From positions 1-20,848 of the forward strand of contig CAJFNQ010000013.1 of the NCBI GenBank assembly GCA_904394975.1: a stretch of DNA of 20,848 nt, read 5' to 3'. The position numbers were made by a program, and so were the translations under genes. Within the stretch, counting starts at the first letter, position 1; every line of letters begins with the position of its first letter. The notes under the pieces are model-generated. The model saw only the letters and a program-made list of their open reading frames with translations. It was not told where the DNA came from and ran no database searches. Below are positions 14,052 through 20,848 of the stretch, in pieces. Origin of the DNA: Metaruminococcus_A gallistercoris. GTDB lineage: Bacteria; Bacillota; Clostridia; Oscillospirales; Ruminococcaceae.

Positions 14052-15440
14052 CTATTTCTCAAACGCCGCAGCAGAGGCTTGCTTTATATTGCTTACACCG
14101 ATAATCTCAATTCCGTCCTGCAAATCAGGAACAGCATAAATCTGCTTAAGCGCCTGTTTTGGCACGATACAGCGGGTAAAACCCAAACGCTTTGCTTCTT
14201 TTACACGCTGCACAATATTGGTCACCGTTCGAATCTCGCCGGCTAATCCCAATTCTCCGAAAGCCAATAAGCCATCGTCCAATGGCTTATCACGCAAACT
14301 TGAAATCAGGGCCAGTACAATTGAGAGATCGGCTGCAGGTTCATCCAGCCTCAAACCACCGACGATATTGATATATGTGTCAAGCGCACCGAAAAAATAA
14401 CCCGCGCGTTTTTCCAGTACAGCAATCAAAAGCGACAAGCGATTATAGTCAAAGCCGGCCGACATTCTTCTCGGTGTACCAAACCCGGTTTTTGTCACCA
14501 GTGCCTGCACCTCCGCCATGATTGGGCGGGTTCCTTCCATAATGCAGGCCACGCATGTACCGCTGACACCCTTGGGGCGCCCGGAAAGCAGCATCATTGA
14601 GGGGTTTTCTACCTCATTCAAGCCATTGTCCATCATTTCAAACACGCCGATTTCATTGGTAGAACCATAACGGTTTTTAACCGCGCGGAGAATTCGGTAA
14701 GAAAAGTTGCGCTCTCCTTCAAAGTACAGCACCGCATCAACAATGTGTTCTAACACCTTCGGACCAGCGATTGCTCCATCCTTGTTGACATGGCCTACCA
14801 GAAGCATCGGGACTTCTTCCGACTTCGCCGCTCTCATTAAGGCAGCCGTACATTCCCGTACCTGCGTAACGCTTCCGGACGATGAATTGATCTGCGCAAG
14901 GTTCATCGTTTGAATCGAGTCGATGATCACAATATCCGGTTTCTGAACCATAATCGTCTGTACGATTGTTTCTACATCTGTTTGGGAAACAATGTAAAGG
15001 TTCTCACTTTCCACGCCCAGGCGCTGCGCACGAAGTTTGAGCTGCCGGATTGATTCTTCACCCGATACATATAAAATGCTGTGTTCTTTTCCCAGATATT
15101 CACAGATCTGCAACAGCAATGTAGACTTACCAATACCGGGATCGCCGCTCAACAGATTGACCGAGCCCTTTACAAGTCCGCCCCCAAGTACCCGGTCGAA
15201 TTCCGAAAGACCGGTACGATAACGCACTTCGGCGCTCGTATCAATTTCCGAAATCCGCAAAGGGGTGACTGCCTTCGCAGATGTAACGGTCGCACCGGTA
15301 TTTCTGGATGACGGTGTTACCGCCTGTATCTGCTGCTGTTCAAATGTATTCCATTCCCCGCAAGAGGGGCATTTTCCATTCCATTTCGCGGCTTCATATC
15401 CGCAGTTGCTGCAAATATATACTTCTTTTACTTTTGCCAT
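14052..15440 (-). CDS. radA: DNA repair protein RadA
   Basis: RadA (Sms) is a RecA-like, DnaB-like helicase that helps branch migration and processing of recombination intermediates. The 462-residue protein has an N-terminal C4 zinc finger (C10, C13, C24, C27), the RecA-type ATPase with Walker A GDPGIGKST (99-107) and Walker B VIIDS (171-175), the RadA-specific KNRYG motif (255-259) and a C-terminal Lon-like domain (GALDTYINIVGGLRL onward). Its ATG is 23 nt after the cwlD stop, so it should be cotranscribed with cwlD. There is no terminator at its 3' end before it meets DUF1540 head-on. Confidence 0.97.
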   Translation of the reverse strand: MAKVKEVYICSNCGYEAAKWNGKCPSCGEWNTFEQQQIQAVTPSSRNTGATVTSAKAVTPLRISEIDTSAEVRYRTGLSEFDRVLGGGLVKGSVNLLSGDPGIGKSTLLLQICEYLGKEHSILYVSGEESIRQLKLRAQRLGVESENLYIVSQTDVETIVQTIMVQKPDIVIIDSIQTMNLAQINSSSGSVTQVRECTAALMRAAKSEEVPMLLVGHVNKDGAIAGPKVLEHIVDAVLYFEGERNFSYRILRAVKNRYGSTNEIGVFEMMDNGLNEVENPSMMLLSGRPKGVSGTCVACIMEGTRPIMAEVQALVTKTGFGTPRRMSAGFDYNRLSLLIAVLEKRAGYFFGALDTYINIVGGLRLDEPAADLSIVLALISSLRDKPLDDGLLAFGELGLAGEIRTVTNIVQRVKEAKRLGFTRCIVPKQALKQIYAVPDLQDGIEIIGVSNIKQASAAAFEK

Positions 15441-15463
15441 TTATTTTTCTTTCCCTTCTCCGT

Positions 15464-16174
15464 TCACGCAAGAAGATAATCCATCAATCCGGTAAAAATT
15501 GTAAAGGCTACTTTACTTTGATATTCCTCATCCAGCAAAAGCGCTTCCTCATCCGGGTTGGAAAGAAAACCGCATTCACACAAAACCGCCGGAACTTCCG
15601 CATGGAACATCAAAAACAAATTGCTTTCGGCCGGTTTGATTTCCCGCGTGTTTTCAGGTTGAAGCATCATAACAAACGCGGACTGTATTGACTGTGCCAG
15701 CTGCTTTGAAGCATTTTGATTCTGGCTGTAAAAAATCTGTGCGCCATGCACAGACGAATCCTCGTATTTGTTCAAATGAATCGAAAGCACAATCGCACCC
15801 GGGTCCTCGTTGTAAATCTCAAGCCGATTATAAAGGTCCGACCGCTTCTGCTCTGAAATCGTGTTTGCATCCTCATCGTGGATGGAACGATCGTCTTCCC
15901 TCGTCATAATGACCCGAAAGCCGCATAAAGTCAATAAATCATGGAGCTTCTGTGAAATGGAAAGATTGATTCCCTTTTCAACCGATCCACTGTACCCCAC
16001 AGCTCCGCCGTCTTCGCCGCCATGTCCCGGGTCGATGACAATTGTACGCGCAGAGGAACCCGCCGTATTGACCGGTATATTTCGTTCAATGTGAAATACA
16101 GCCGCTGCCAAAGCAGCTGTGGTAACCACAACTGCAGCCGCGACTGATATGACTCGAGTCCATTTTTTATTCAT
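15464..16174 (-). CDS. cwlD: N-acetylmuramoyl-L-alanine amidase CwlD
   Basis: CwlD cleaves the stem peptide from muramic acid as the first step in making muramic-delta-lactam in spore cortex, which lytic enzymes need at germination. The 236-residue protein has an N-terminal membrane anchor or signal (about residues 6-28) and an Amidase_3 domain. The zinc and catalytic residues are visible: H51 (DPGHGGEDGG), E66 (SVEKGINLS), H133 (LSIHLNKY) and E200 (VLCECGFLSN). I start at ATG 16174, six bases after GGTG; an in-frame GTG at 16183 has no usable SD. A CATAATA motif just upstream on the minus strand (about 16204-16210) resembles the -10 of forespore sigma factors, but no matching -35 is clear. 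It is followed closely by radA. Confidence 0.93.
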   Translation of the reverse strand: MNKKWTRVISVAAAVVVTTAALAAAVFHIERNIPVNTAGSSARTIVIDPGHGGEDGGAVGYSGSVEKGINLSISQKLHDLLTLCGFRVIMTREDDRSIHDEDANTISEQKRSDLYNRLEIYNEDPGAIVLSIHLNKYEDSSVHGAQIFYSQNQNASKQLAQSIQSAFVMMLQPENTREIKPAESNLFLMFHAEVPAVLCECGFLSNPDEEALLLDEEYQSKVAFTIFTGLMDYLLA

Positions 16175-16233
16175 ACGCTTCACCCATCATAAAATCTATT
16201 TTATATTATGACGGATGAAACTAGAATAGTACA

Positions 16234-16824
16234 TTACTTTTGAGGCTTGTCGGTTTCTTTTGATTTGTTTTTATACAAAATCCTGTCACCGACAAAGATT
16301 CCCTTTAACCCCATAGTATAGCCAAAATGGCAGGTCAGCGGGATAATCATATCCAGCAAAAACAGGTAAACAAAATGATACCAGGACAGATCAATTGCAT
16401 ATGCGCTCGGAGCAAAAATAGAGATCAAAGGCCAGAAAAACGGATTTAAAATTCGGTAAACAATAAATACATCCGGCAGAATTCCCTGATTCATCAAAAT
16501 AAGCCAAACAGTTGTAAGCACAAACGGAGCGCACCCGATCAAGCCTGCTTTTAGCCCATATAATTTATCCGGTTTCATTTGATTGCGTTCATAATACCCA
16601 CGGTCTTTTGCTCCTCTTAAATGCAAAGGAGAATACAAAAAAGCAATCATAATAGCAAGAACGATGACTTCCAAAATCCAGAGAAGCCAGACATACTGAA
16701 ACAACATAAAGGTTGATACCAGGAGAACGTCACAACACAGCAGCGCGAGCAGCAGTTTACCAATTACTCGTCCGCCCATTCCCCAAACGCTTGGACGTTT
16801 TGTAACATAATTGTCAAAATTCAT
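16234..16824 (-). CDS. Hypothetical multi-pass membrane protein
   Basis: I do not recognise this 196-residue protein. It is strongly hydrophobic, with probable membrane helices at about 22-42, 44-64, 92-112, 123-142 and 148-170. It has a basic loop (70-91, RGAKDRGYYERNQMKPDK) and a Lys-rich C-terminal tail. No catalytic motif is apparent. ATG at 16824 follows AGGTAGG. A strong sigma-A promoter lies 80 bp upstream, and cwlD starts 59 nt after its stop with no terminator between, so it leads the unit membrane protein - cwlD - radA. Position suggests, but does not prove, a link with the envelope or sporulation. Confidence 0.8.
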   Translation of the reverse strand: MNFDNYVTKRPSVWGMGGRVIGKLLLALLCCDVLLVSTFMLFQYVWLLWILEVIVLAIMIAFLYSPLHLRGAKDRGYYERNQMKPDKLYGLKAGLIGCAPFVLTTVWLILMNQGILPDVFIVYRILNPFFWPLISIFAPSAYAIDLSWYHFVYLFLLDMIIPLTCHFGYTMGLKGIFVGDRILYKNKSKETDKPQK

Positions 16825-16905
16825 TTTCCTACCTCTAATCTCCCCACCACGACCGTTTTTTCATTTTTATACAGCACACGGCTTTTTTCACTATACTAAT
16901 AAAAA

Positions 16906-16934
16906 ATTATAGCGGATTTTTTAAAGCGAGTCAA
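16906..16934 (-). promoter_or_regulatory. Promoter of the membrane protein - cwlD - radA unit
   Basis: On the minus strand: TTGACT (16929-16934), a 17-bp spacer and TATAAT (16906-16911), eleven of twelve consensus bases. The leader is about 75 nt. Confidence 0.85.
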
Positions 16935-16978
16935 CCAAACACAGGCGGGATTCTTGTTGTTTGCAAACTGTTTACATT

Positions 16979-17010
16979 TAAAAAAGGCCGAGAGCAAAGC
17001 TCTCGGCCTT
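16979..17010 (-). terminator. pnp terminator
   Basis: A perfect 12-bp stem (16984-16995 with 16999-17010) with an AAA loop lies 14 bases after the pnp stop and is followed on the minus strand by a run of T. Confidence 0.9.
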
Positions 17011-17024
17011 TCATTACAAATCAA

Positions 17025-19139
17025 TTATTTACCCTGTTTTGCAGCAATATCCGCTAAAGCATCTTTGCGGGAAAGATTGATGCGACCCTGATTGTCAATT
17101 TCAACAACCTTGACAAGGATCTCATCGCCAACGCTGACAACATCCTCAACCTTTTCCACACGGTGATCTTCCAGCTTAGAAATGTGTACAAGACCTTCTT
17201 TGCCCGGAGCGATCTCAACAAACGCGCCAAAGCTCATCAAACGGGTGACACGGCCTTTGTAAATGGCACCGACTTCCGGATCATTTGCAATGGTGTTGAC
17301 AATGAACAGCGCACGATTGCAGTTATCAAGATCAAGGCCGGAAATGAAGACGTTTCCATCCTCTTCCACATCAATCTTAACATCACAGTCAGCACAGATC
17401 TTCTGAATGACCTTTCCGCCTTTACCGATTACTTCGCTGATCTTATCTACATCAATTTTGGTGGTAACCATCTTCGGCGCATATTTACCAACGGTTTCAC
17501 GCGGCGCCGGAAGTTCCGGAAGCATGATTTCGTCCAGAATATAAATACGCGCTTTTCTTGTTTTCTCAAACGCTTCTGCAATGATTTCCGGAGTCAAACC
17601 GTCAATTTTAATATCTACCTGAATCGCAGTAATGCCTTTATGTGTACCGCCAACCTTAAAGTCCATATCTCCGAAGAAATCTTCCAGGCCCTGAATATCA
17701 ACCATGGTCATCCAGCGGTCACCTTCAGTAATCAAACCACAGGAAATACCAGCAACCGGCGCTTTGATCGGTACACCAGCATCCATCAAAGACAAGGTGG
17801 AAGCACAGATGGAGCCCTGAGAGGTAGAGCCATTAGAAGAAAGAACTTCTGAAACAACACGAATTGCGTACGGGAACTCTTCCACCGGCGGAATGACCGG
17901 AAGAAGCGCACGCTCTGCAAGAGCGCCGTGACCAATCTCACGACGACCCGGTCCACGGCTCGGACGAGTTTCACCGACCGAGTAGGACGGGAAGTTGTAC
18001 TGGTGCATATAGCGTTTTTCTTCATCTTCATCAATGCCGTCGAGCATCTGAGCATCCCGCACCGGACCAAGGGTAGTAACAGAAAGAACCTGAGTCTGAC
18101 CACGGGTAAACAATGCGGAACCGTGAACACGCGGCAAAAGCGCAACTTCAGCATCCAGCGGACGAATCTCATCCAGCTTTCTGCCGTCAACACGCTTGCC
18201 ATCGTCTAAAAGCCAGCGACGAACGACAAATTTCTGAAGCTTGTACATGCATTCATCAATAATGCCGGTATTCTCTTCACCAACTTTTTCATCAAACGCG
18301 GCATGAACTTCATCAATAACCGGCTGCAGGCGTGCTTCACGAATGTTTTTGTCATTTGTGTCAAGAGCGTAACGAACTTTTTCGATTGCAAACGCCTTTA
18401 CTTCCTCGAACAGTTCTTCATCAACTTCCTGAGACTCAAAAGTAAACTTCTCTTTACCGATTTCTTTCTGAATCTCACTAATGAAAGCAACAATCTTTTT
18501 AATCTCTTCATGGCCGGTAACGATTGCTTTCAGCATCACGTCTTCCGGAACCTCATTTGCACCGGCTTCGATCATAACGATCTTTTCCGCGGTACCAGCA
18601 ACAGTCAGAGTCAAGTCGGATTTTGCGCGCTGCTCAACATTCGGATTAAGAATGATCTCTCCGTCCACCAAACCAACGTTGACGCCGGCAATCGGTCCAT
18701 TCCACGGAATGTCAGAAATAGACAAAGCAACGGACGTACCAATCATACCGCAGATTTCCGGGGAATTGTCAATGTCGCTTGCGAGAACAGTCATAACGAC
18801 TGAAACATCGTTGCGCATATCCTTCGGGAAAAGCGGACGAATCGGACGGTCAACGCAGCGGGAAGCGAGAATTGCTTTTTCGCTCGGACGGGACTCACGT
18901 TTGATGAACGAGCCCGGAATTTTACCGACCGCATAGAGTTTCTCTTCAAAATCGACGGACAGCGGGAAAAAGTCAATGTCCGGCCGCGGTTTTGCCGCTG
19001 CGGTAACGTTTACCATAACAACTGTTTCACCGTAACGCACCCAGCAGGAACCGTTTGCCAGTTCACTGGTTTTCCCAGTTTCAATAATGAGTTCACGCCC
19101 GGCGTACATGGTTTTGAAAATTTTAGCCTGTCTTGCCAT
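17025..19139 (-). CDS. pnp: Polyribonucleotide nucleotidyltransferase (PNPase)
   Basis: PNPase degrades RNA 3' to 5' by phosphorolysis and can also add tails; it works as a trimer and in the RNA degradosome. The 704-residue protein has the standard order: first RNase PH domain (about 1-145), alpha-helical linker, second RNase PH domain (about 310-540) with ALFTRGQTQ (342-350) and catalytic-site DMDFKVGGTHKG (D491, D493, K495), then a KH domain with IGKGGKVI (571-578) and an S1 domain (about 625-692). ATG at 19139 follows AGGAGG. It lies downstream of rpsO in the conserved rpsO-pnp order. A structured leader lies between the two genes. Confidence 0.98.
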   Translation of the reverse strand: MARQAKIFKTMYAGRELIIETGKTSELANGSCWVRYGETVVMVNVTAAAKPRPDIDFFPLSVDFEEKLYAVGKIPGSFIKRESRPSEKAILASRCVDRPIRPLFPKDMRNDVSVVMTVLASDIDNSPEICGMIGTSVALSISDIPWNGPIAGVNVGLVDGEIILNPNVEQRAKSDLTLTVAGTAEKIVMIEAGANEVPEDVMLKAIVTGHEEIKKIVAFISEIQKEIGKEKFTFESQEVDEELFEEVKAFAIEKVRYALDTNDKNIREARLQPVIDEVHAAFDEKVGEENTGIIDECMYKLQKFVVRRWLLDDGKRVDGRKLDEIRPLDAEVALLPRVHGSALFTRGQTQVLSVTTLGPVRDAQMLDGIDEDEEKRYMHQYNFPSYSVGETRPSRGPGRREIGHGALAERALLPVIPPVEEFPYAIRVVSEVLSSNGSTSQGSICASTLSLMDAGVPIKAPVAGISCGLITEGDRWMTMVDIQGLEDFFGDMDFKVGGTHKGITAIQVDIKIDGLTPEIIAEAFEKTRKARIYILDEIMLPELPAPRETVGKYAPKMVTTKIDVDKISEVIGKGGKVIQKICADCDVKIDVEEDGNVFISGLDLDNCNRALFIVNTIANDPEVGAIYKGRVTRLMSFGAFVEIAPGKEGLVHISKLEDHRVEKVEDVVSVGDEILVKVVEIDNQGRINLSRKDALADIAAKQGK

Positions 19140-19160
19140 ATAAACCTCCTGTTGTTTCTC

Positions 19161-19236
19161 TATGGCAAGGGACCTAGCATTAAAGCAAACGCCCGATGCT
19201 CAGGCACTTGATTTAGTGCTAATCTCCTCTGCCATA
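19161..19236 (-). promoter_or_regulatory. Structured 5' leader of pnp
   Basis: An imperfect long stem closes with TATGGCA/TGCCATA (19161-19167 with 19230-19236) and continues with GGA/TCC and TAGCA/TGCTA (19075-type inner arms at 19175-19179 and 19217-19221). It encloses a smaller GCACT/AGTGC hairpin. It lies 21 nt before the pnp start codon. In E. coli, RNase III and PNPase autoregulate pnp through a leader stem; a similar role here is inference. Confidence 0.5.
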
Positions 19237-19258
19237 TTGTTCTTTAAATAAATACCAA

Positions 19259-19285
19259 AAGGCAGATGGGAAAACCACCTGCCTT
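19259..19285 (-). terminator. Hairpin after rpsO
   Basis: An 11-bp stem with one G-U pair (19259-19269 with 19275-19285) and a 5-nt loop begins 10 bases past the rpsO stop. The following minus-strand sequence is TTTTGGTATTTATTT, so termination is probably partial, letting some transcripts reach pnp. Confidence 0.65.
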
Positions 19286-19295
19286 ATAGCCTGTT

Positions 19296-19562
19296 TTACT
19301 TACGGATACCAAGTTTTGCAATGATTGCACGGTAACGCTCAATATCTTTCTTCATGAGATAGTTGAGCAGATTACGACGGCGTCCAACCATTTTCAAAAG
19401 GCCGCGGCGGGAATGATGGTCCTGCTTATGGACTTTCAAATGCTCAGTCAGATCGTTGATCCGTTTTGTGAGGATTGCGATCTGTACTTCCGGAGAACCG
19501 GTGTCATGATCGTGCAGTTTGTTTTCGTTGATAACCGCTGTTTTTTCTTCTTTTCTCAGCAT
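19296..19562 (-). CDS. rpsO: 30S ribosomal protein S15
   Basis: S15 binds the 16S rRNA central domain early in 30S assembly. The 88-residue length is standard, and the family blocks are intact: HDHDTGSPEVQIAILTKRI, LTEHLKVHKQDHHSRRGL and VGRRRNLLNYL. ATG at 19562 follows GAGGTG at a 9-nt spacing. It has its own strong promoter and a structured leader of about 107 nt, a plausible site for autoregulation by S15. Confidence 0.98.
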   Translation of the reverse strand: MLRKEEKTAVINENKLHDHDTGSPEVQIAILTKRINDLTEHLKVHKQDHHSRRGLLKMVGRRRNLLNYLMKKDIERYRAIIAKLGIRK

Positions 19563-19669
19563 TACAATACACCTCTTTCAAAATTTCGCCTGTGACTGAG
19601 CGGCAGGAAAGGTGCTCTCCCGAAACGGGCATGCTCCTGCGGCAAGGTACACGGCAGTCCTTTTCAGAC
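19563..19669 (-). promoter_or_regulatory. Structured rpsO leader, candidate S15 autoregulatory RNA
   Basis: Between the predicted start of transcription and the rpsO ATG there are three nested stems: GACTG/CAGTC (19655-19659 with 19594-19598), GCAGGA/TCCTGC (19635-19640 with 19603-19608) and CCCG/CGGG (19619-19622 with 19626-19629). S15 is known to repress its own mRNA in several bacteria through differing leader structures. That this leader binds S15 is inference from position and folding. Confidence 0.6.
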
Positions 19670-19675
19670 TTAATT

Positions 19676-19704
19676 ATTATACCAGCTTCATCCGCTATTG
19701 TAAA
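19676..19704 (-). promoter_or_regulatory. rpsO promoter
   Basis: On the minus strand: TTTACA (19699-19704), a 17-bp spacer, then TATAAT (19676-19681) preceded by TGG. The -35 sits just past the stop of the DUF368 gene (19708-19710). Confidence 0.85.
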
Positions 19705-19707
19705 GCC

Positions 19708-20613
19708 TTAATTTTCACTTTTTTCGGTTTTAATGAATTTGGATTTAAGCCACTCGCTGCTTGAAAAATACGCAAGCGCAAATCCCACAAGCAAAACTAG
19801 AACGGATACTGCTCCCTGCCAGTCAAATGCAAAACCGGGATACAGGTCAAACAAGGAACCGACCAGAAGCCCCAGAATACCAAAGTACGTTTCCTGCGGG
19901 AATTTTTTAATGAGCACATCGATCAGCTTTGCGCCGACGAGTAATCCAACCAGAATTCCAAGACCGGCAGGCAGGCCGATCGGCAGGATGATGTGCAAAA
20001 ACCGATCCATGTTAAACGGAACGAGCATAGCGACCGCACCGGTGACGATTGGGTAAATTCCAAGCAAAACCATAACAAACGAACCGCTGACGCCTGGAAT
20101 GATCATAGCGATTGAAGCAATCACCCCACCGAAAAACAGCCATGCCATTGTACCGAAATCCACCTGAAAACCGGTTAAATCCACCGTTGTTTCCGATGTC
20201 GAGGTAAACGCGATCACAACAAGCAACGCACACGCAGCCAAAAACGCAATGACAGAAACCGGACGAACTTTTTTCAGTTCAATTTTTCCACCGCTTTTTT
20301 GAAACGCCGAACGGCAAACCAGCGGAACACTGCCAACGATCAAACCGATAAAGAAGAAGTTCGTGATCATGGGGTAATTGTCCAGCATGAAGGTAATGCC
20401 TTTACTGAACGCAAGGATTCCCGCAGCCGCGCCGACAAGAATCGGCAAAAGAAAAAGGATATTACGTTTCACATTTTTGCGGAAATTCCCGATTGCGTCA
20501 ACGATTTTGTCAAATACATTTAAAATGACCATCATGGTACCGCCGCTGACACCCGGGATAATGTTTGCGACGCCAATTACAGCGCCAATAATAATGTTTT
20601 TAATTAATGTCAT
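19708..20613 (-). CDS. DUF368 family membrane protein, probable undecaprenyl-phosphate translocase
   Basis: This 301-residue polytopic membrane protein has about eight hydrophobic segments. Two copies of the family signature IIPGVSG (residues 18-24 and 171-177) suggest an internal inverted duplication typical of this transporter fold. DUF368 proteins (PopT in Vibrio) have been shown to help return undecaprenyl phosphate across the membrane for cell-wall synthesis; assignment here rests on family membership. ATG at 20613 follows GGAGG with a 10-nt spacer. spoIIID lies directly upstream (77-bp gap) and rpsO downstream. A possible -10 (TATAAT, 20661-20666) without a clear -35 lies in the gap. 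The rpsO promoter abuts its 3' end. Confidence 0.88.
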   Translation of the reverse strand: MTLIKNIIIGAVIGVANIIPGVSGGTMMVILNVFDKIVDAIGNFRKNVKRNILFLLPILVGAAAGILAFSKGITFMLDNYPMITNFFFIGLIVGSVPLVCRSAFQKSGGKIELKKVRPVSVIAFLAACALLVVIAFTSTSETTVDLTGFQVDFGTMAWLFFGGVIASIAMIIPGVSGSFVMVLLGIYPIVTGAVAMLVPFNMDRFLHIILPIGLPAGLGILVGLLVGAKLIDVLIKKFPQETYFGILGLLVGSLFDLYPGFAFDWQGAVSVLVLLVGFALAYFSSSEWLKSKFIKTEKSEN

Positions 20614-20628
20614 TCTTTCACATCCTCC

Positions 20629-20647
20629 GTAAACGTTAACAGTTTAC
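20629..20647. promoter_or_regulatory. Operator-like palindrome before DUF368
   Basis: GTAAAC (20629-20634) and GTTTAC (20642-20647) are perfect inverted 6-bp arms with a 7-nt spacer. They lie between a possible -10 (20661-20666, minus strand TATAAT) and the DUF368 SD. It could be a repressor site or a small leader hairpin. Confidence 0.4.
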
Positions 20648-20690
20648 CATGATTTACTTCATTATACAAGTTTAATATAAGGATTTTTCG

Positions 20691-20848
20691 TTATTTCATG
20701 CTTTGATCGTGCTGACTTTCATACTTGCGTTTGGTGGCAAGACCTCCGCGTATATGCCGTTCTTCTTTATTAATCTGCAGGATTTCCGCGACCTCTTTGT
20801 AGAGCTGAGGATTAACATGTTTCAAGCGCTCTGTAACATCTTTATGTA
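20691..20848 (-). CDS. spoIIID: Sporulation transcription factor SpoIIID (3' part)
   Basis: The last 51 residues of SpoIIID run off the right edge of the window. SpoIIID is a small helix-turn-helix DNA-binding protein that, with sigma-E, switches mother-cell gene expression on and off during sporulation. The visible part, starting HKDVTERLKHVNP and including AEILQINKEERHIRGGLATK, matches the second half of B. subtilis SpoIIID (HKDLTERLPEINP ... RHLRGGEATK). It is too short to appear as a long frame. The stop is at 20691-20693. The presence of this gene is the clearest sign of an endospore former. Confidence 0.9.
   Translation of the reverse strand, partial: HKDVTERLKHVNPQLYKEVAEILQINKEERHIRGGLATKRKYESQHDQSMK

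Noticed and set aside
17163..17852. Open frame of 229 codons on the plus strand
   Set aside because: It is antisense to pnp, whose domains are complete. Its composition (rich in Asn, Phe, Arg) is typical of a shadow frame.
1..20848. CRISPR array, transposon, prophage, toxin-antitoxin or tRNA genes
   Set aside because: I looked for spaced direct repeats, transposase-like motifs, phage genes, small toxin pairs and tRNA-like arms and saw none. The genes are ordinary chromosomal ones with similar base use.

Overview
The window looks like a chromosomal housekeeping segment from an endospore-forming, low-to-moderate GC Clostridia, probably of the Oscillospiraceae/Ruminococcaceae type. The clues are spoIIID and cwlD, strong AGGAGG-like ribosome binding sites, consensus sigma-A promoters (TTGACA/TATAAT type), several GTG and TTG starts placed correctly after a Shine-Dalgarno (SD) sequence, and small Firmicutes families (DUF951, DUF1540). 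I see no insertion sequence, prophage, CRISPR array, tRNA or rRNA, and no defence cassette.

Layout. (1) 1-2070: a peptide/oligopeptide-type lipoprotein binding protein on the minus strand, divergent from glmS. (2) 2071-5100: glmS (+), then two tandem paralogous zinc-ribbon/TM2 membrane proteins (-), separated from glmS by back-to-back terminators. (3) 5111-9582: a minus-strand cluster read as DUF951 - prfA - sua5 - coaE - M18 aminopeptidase, with a strong promoter in front and an internal hairpin terminator behind prfA. (4) 9721-11189: a plus-strand pair, an unrecognised 120-residue protein and a three-S1-domain RNA-binding protein. Between them a perfect 14-bp inverted repeat buries part of the second gene's SD. 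(5) 11217-13417: an adaptor (HlyD/MacA-like) and a MacB/FtsX-type permease (-) without a neighbouring ATPase gene. (6) 13418-13828: about 410 bp without a gene but with two terminators and several dyads. (7) 13829-16934: a small DUF1540-like protein (+), converging on the minus-strand unit [membrane protein - cwlD - radA]. (8) 16979-19704: rpsO then pnp (-), each behind a structured leader. (9) 19708-20848: a DUF368 polyprenyl-phosphate transporter family protein (-) and the 3' end of spoIIID (-).

Functional themes are translation and its fidelity (prfA, Sua5 for t6A, rpsO, the S1 protein), RNA decay (pnp), cell-envelope precursor supply and recycling (glmS, DUF368) and sporulation (spoIIID, cwlD).

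I did not find a convincing new multi-gene system. The strongest leads are regulatory: the SD-sequestering inverted repeat ahead of the S1 protein, the nested-stem rpsO leader, the long stem in the pnp leader, and the radA/DUF1540 convergent overlap. The 120-aa protein paired with the S1 protein is the best candidate for an undescribed protein module.
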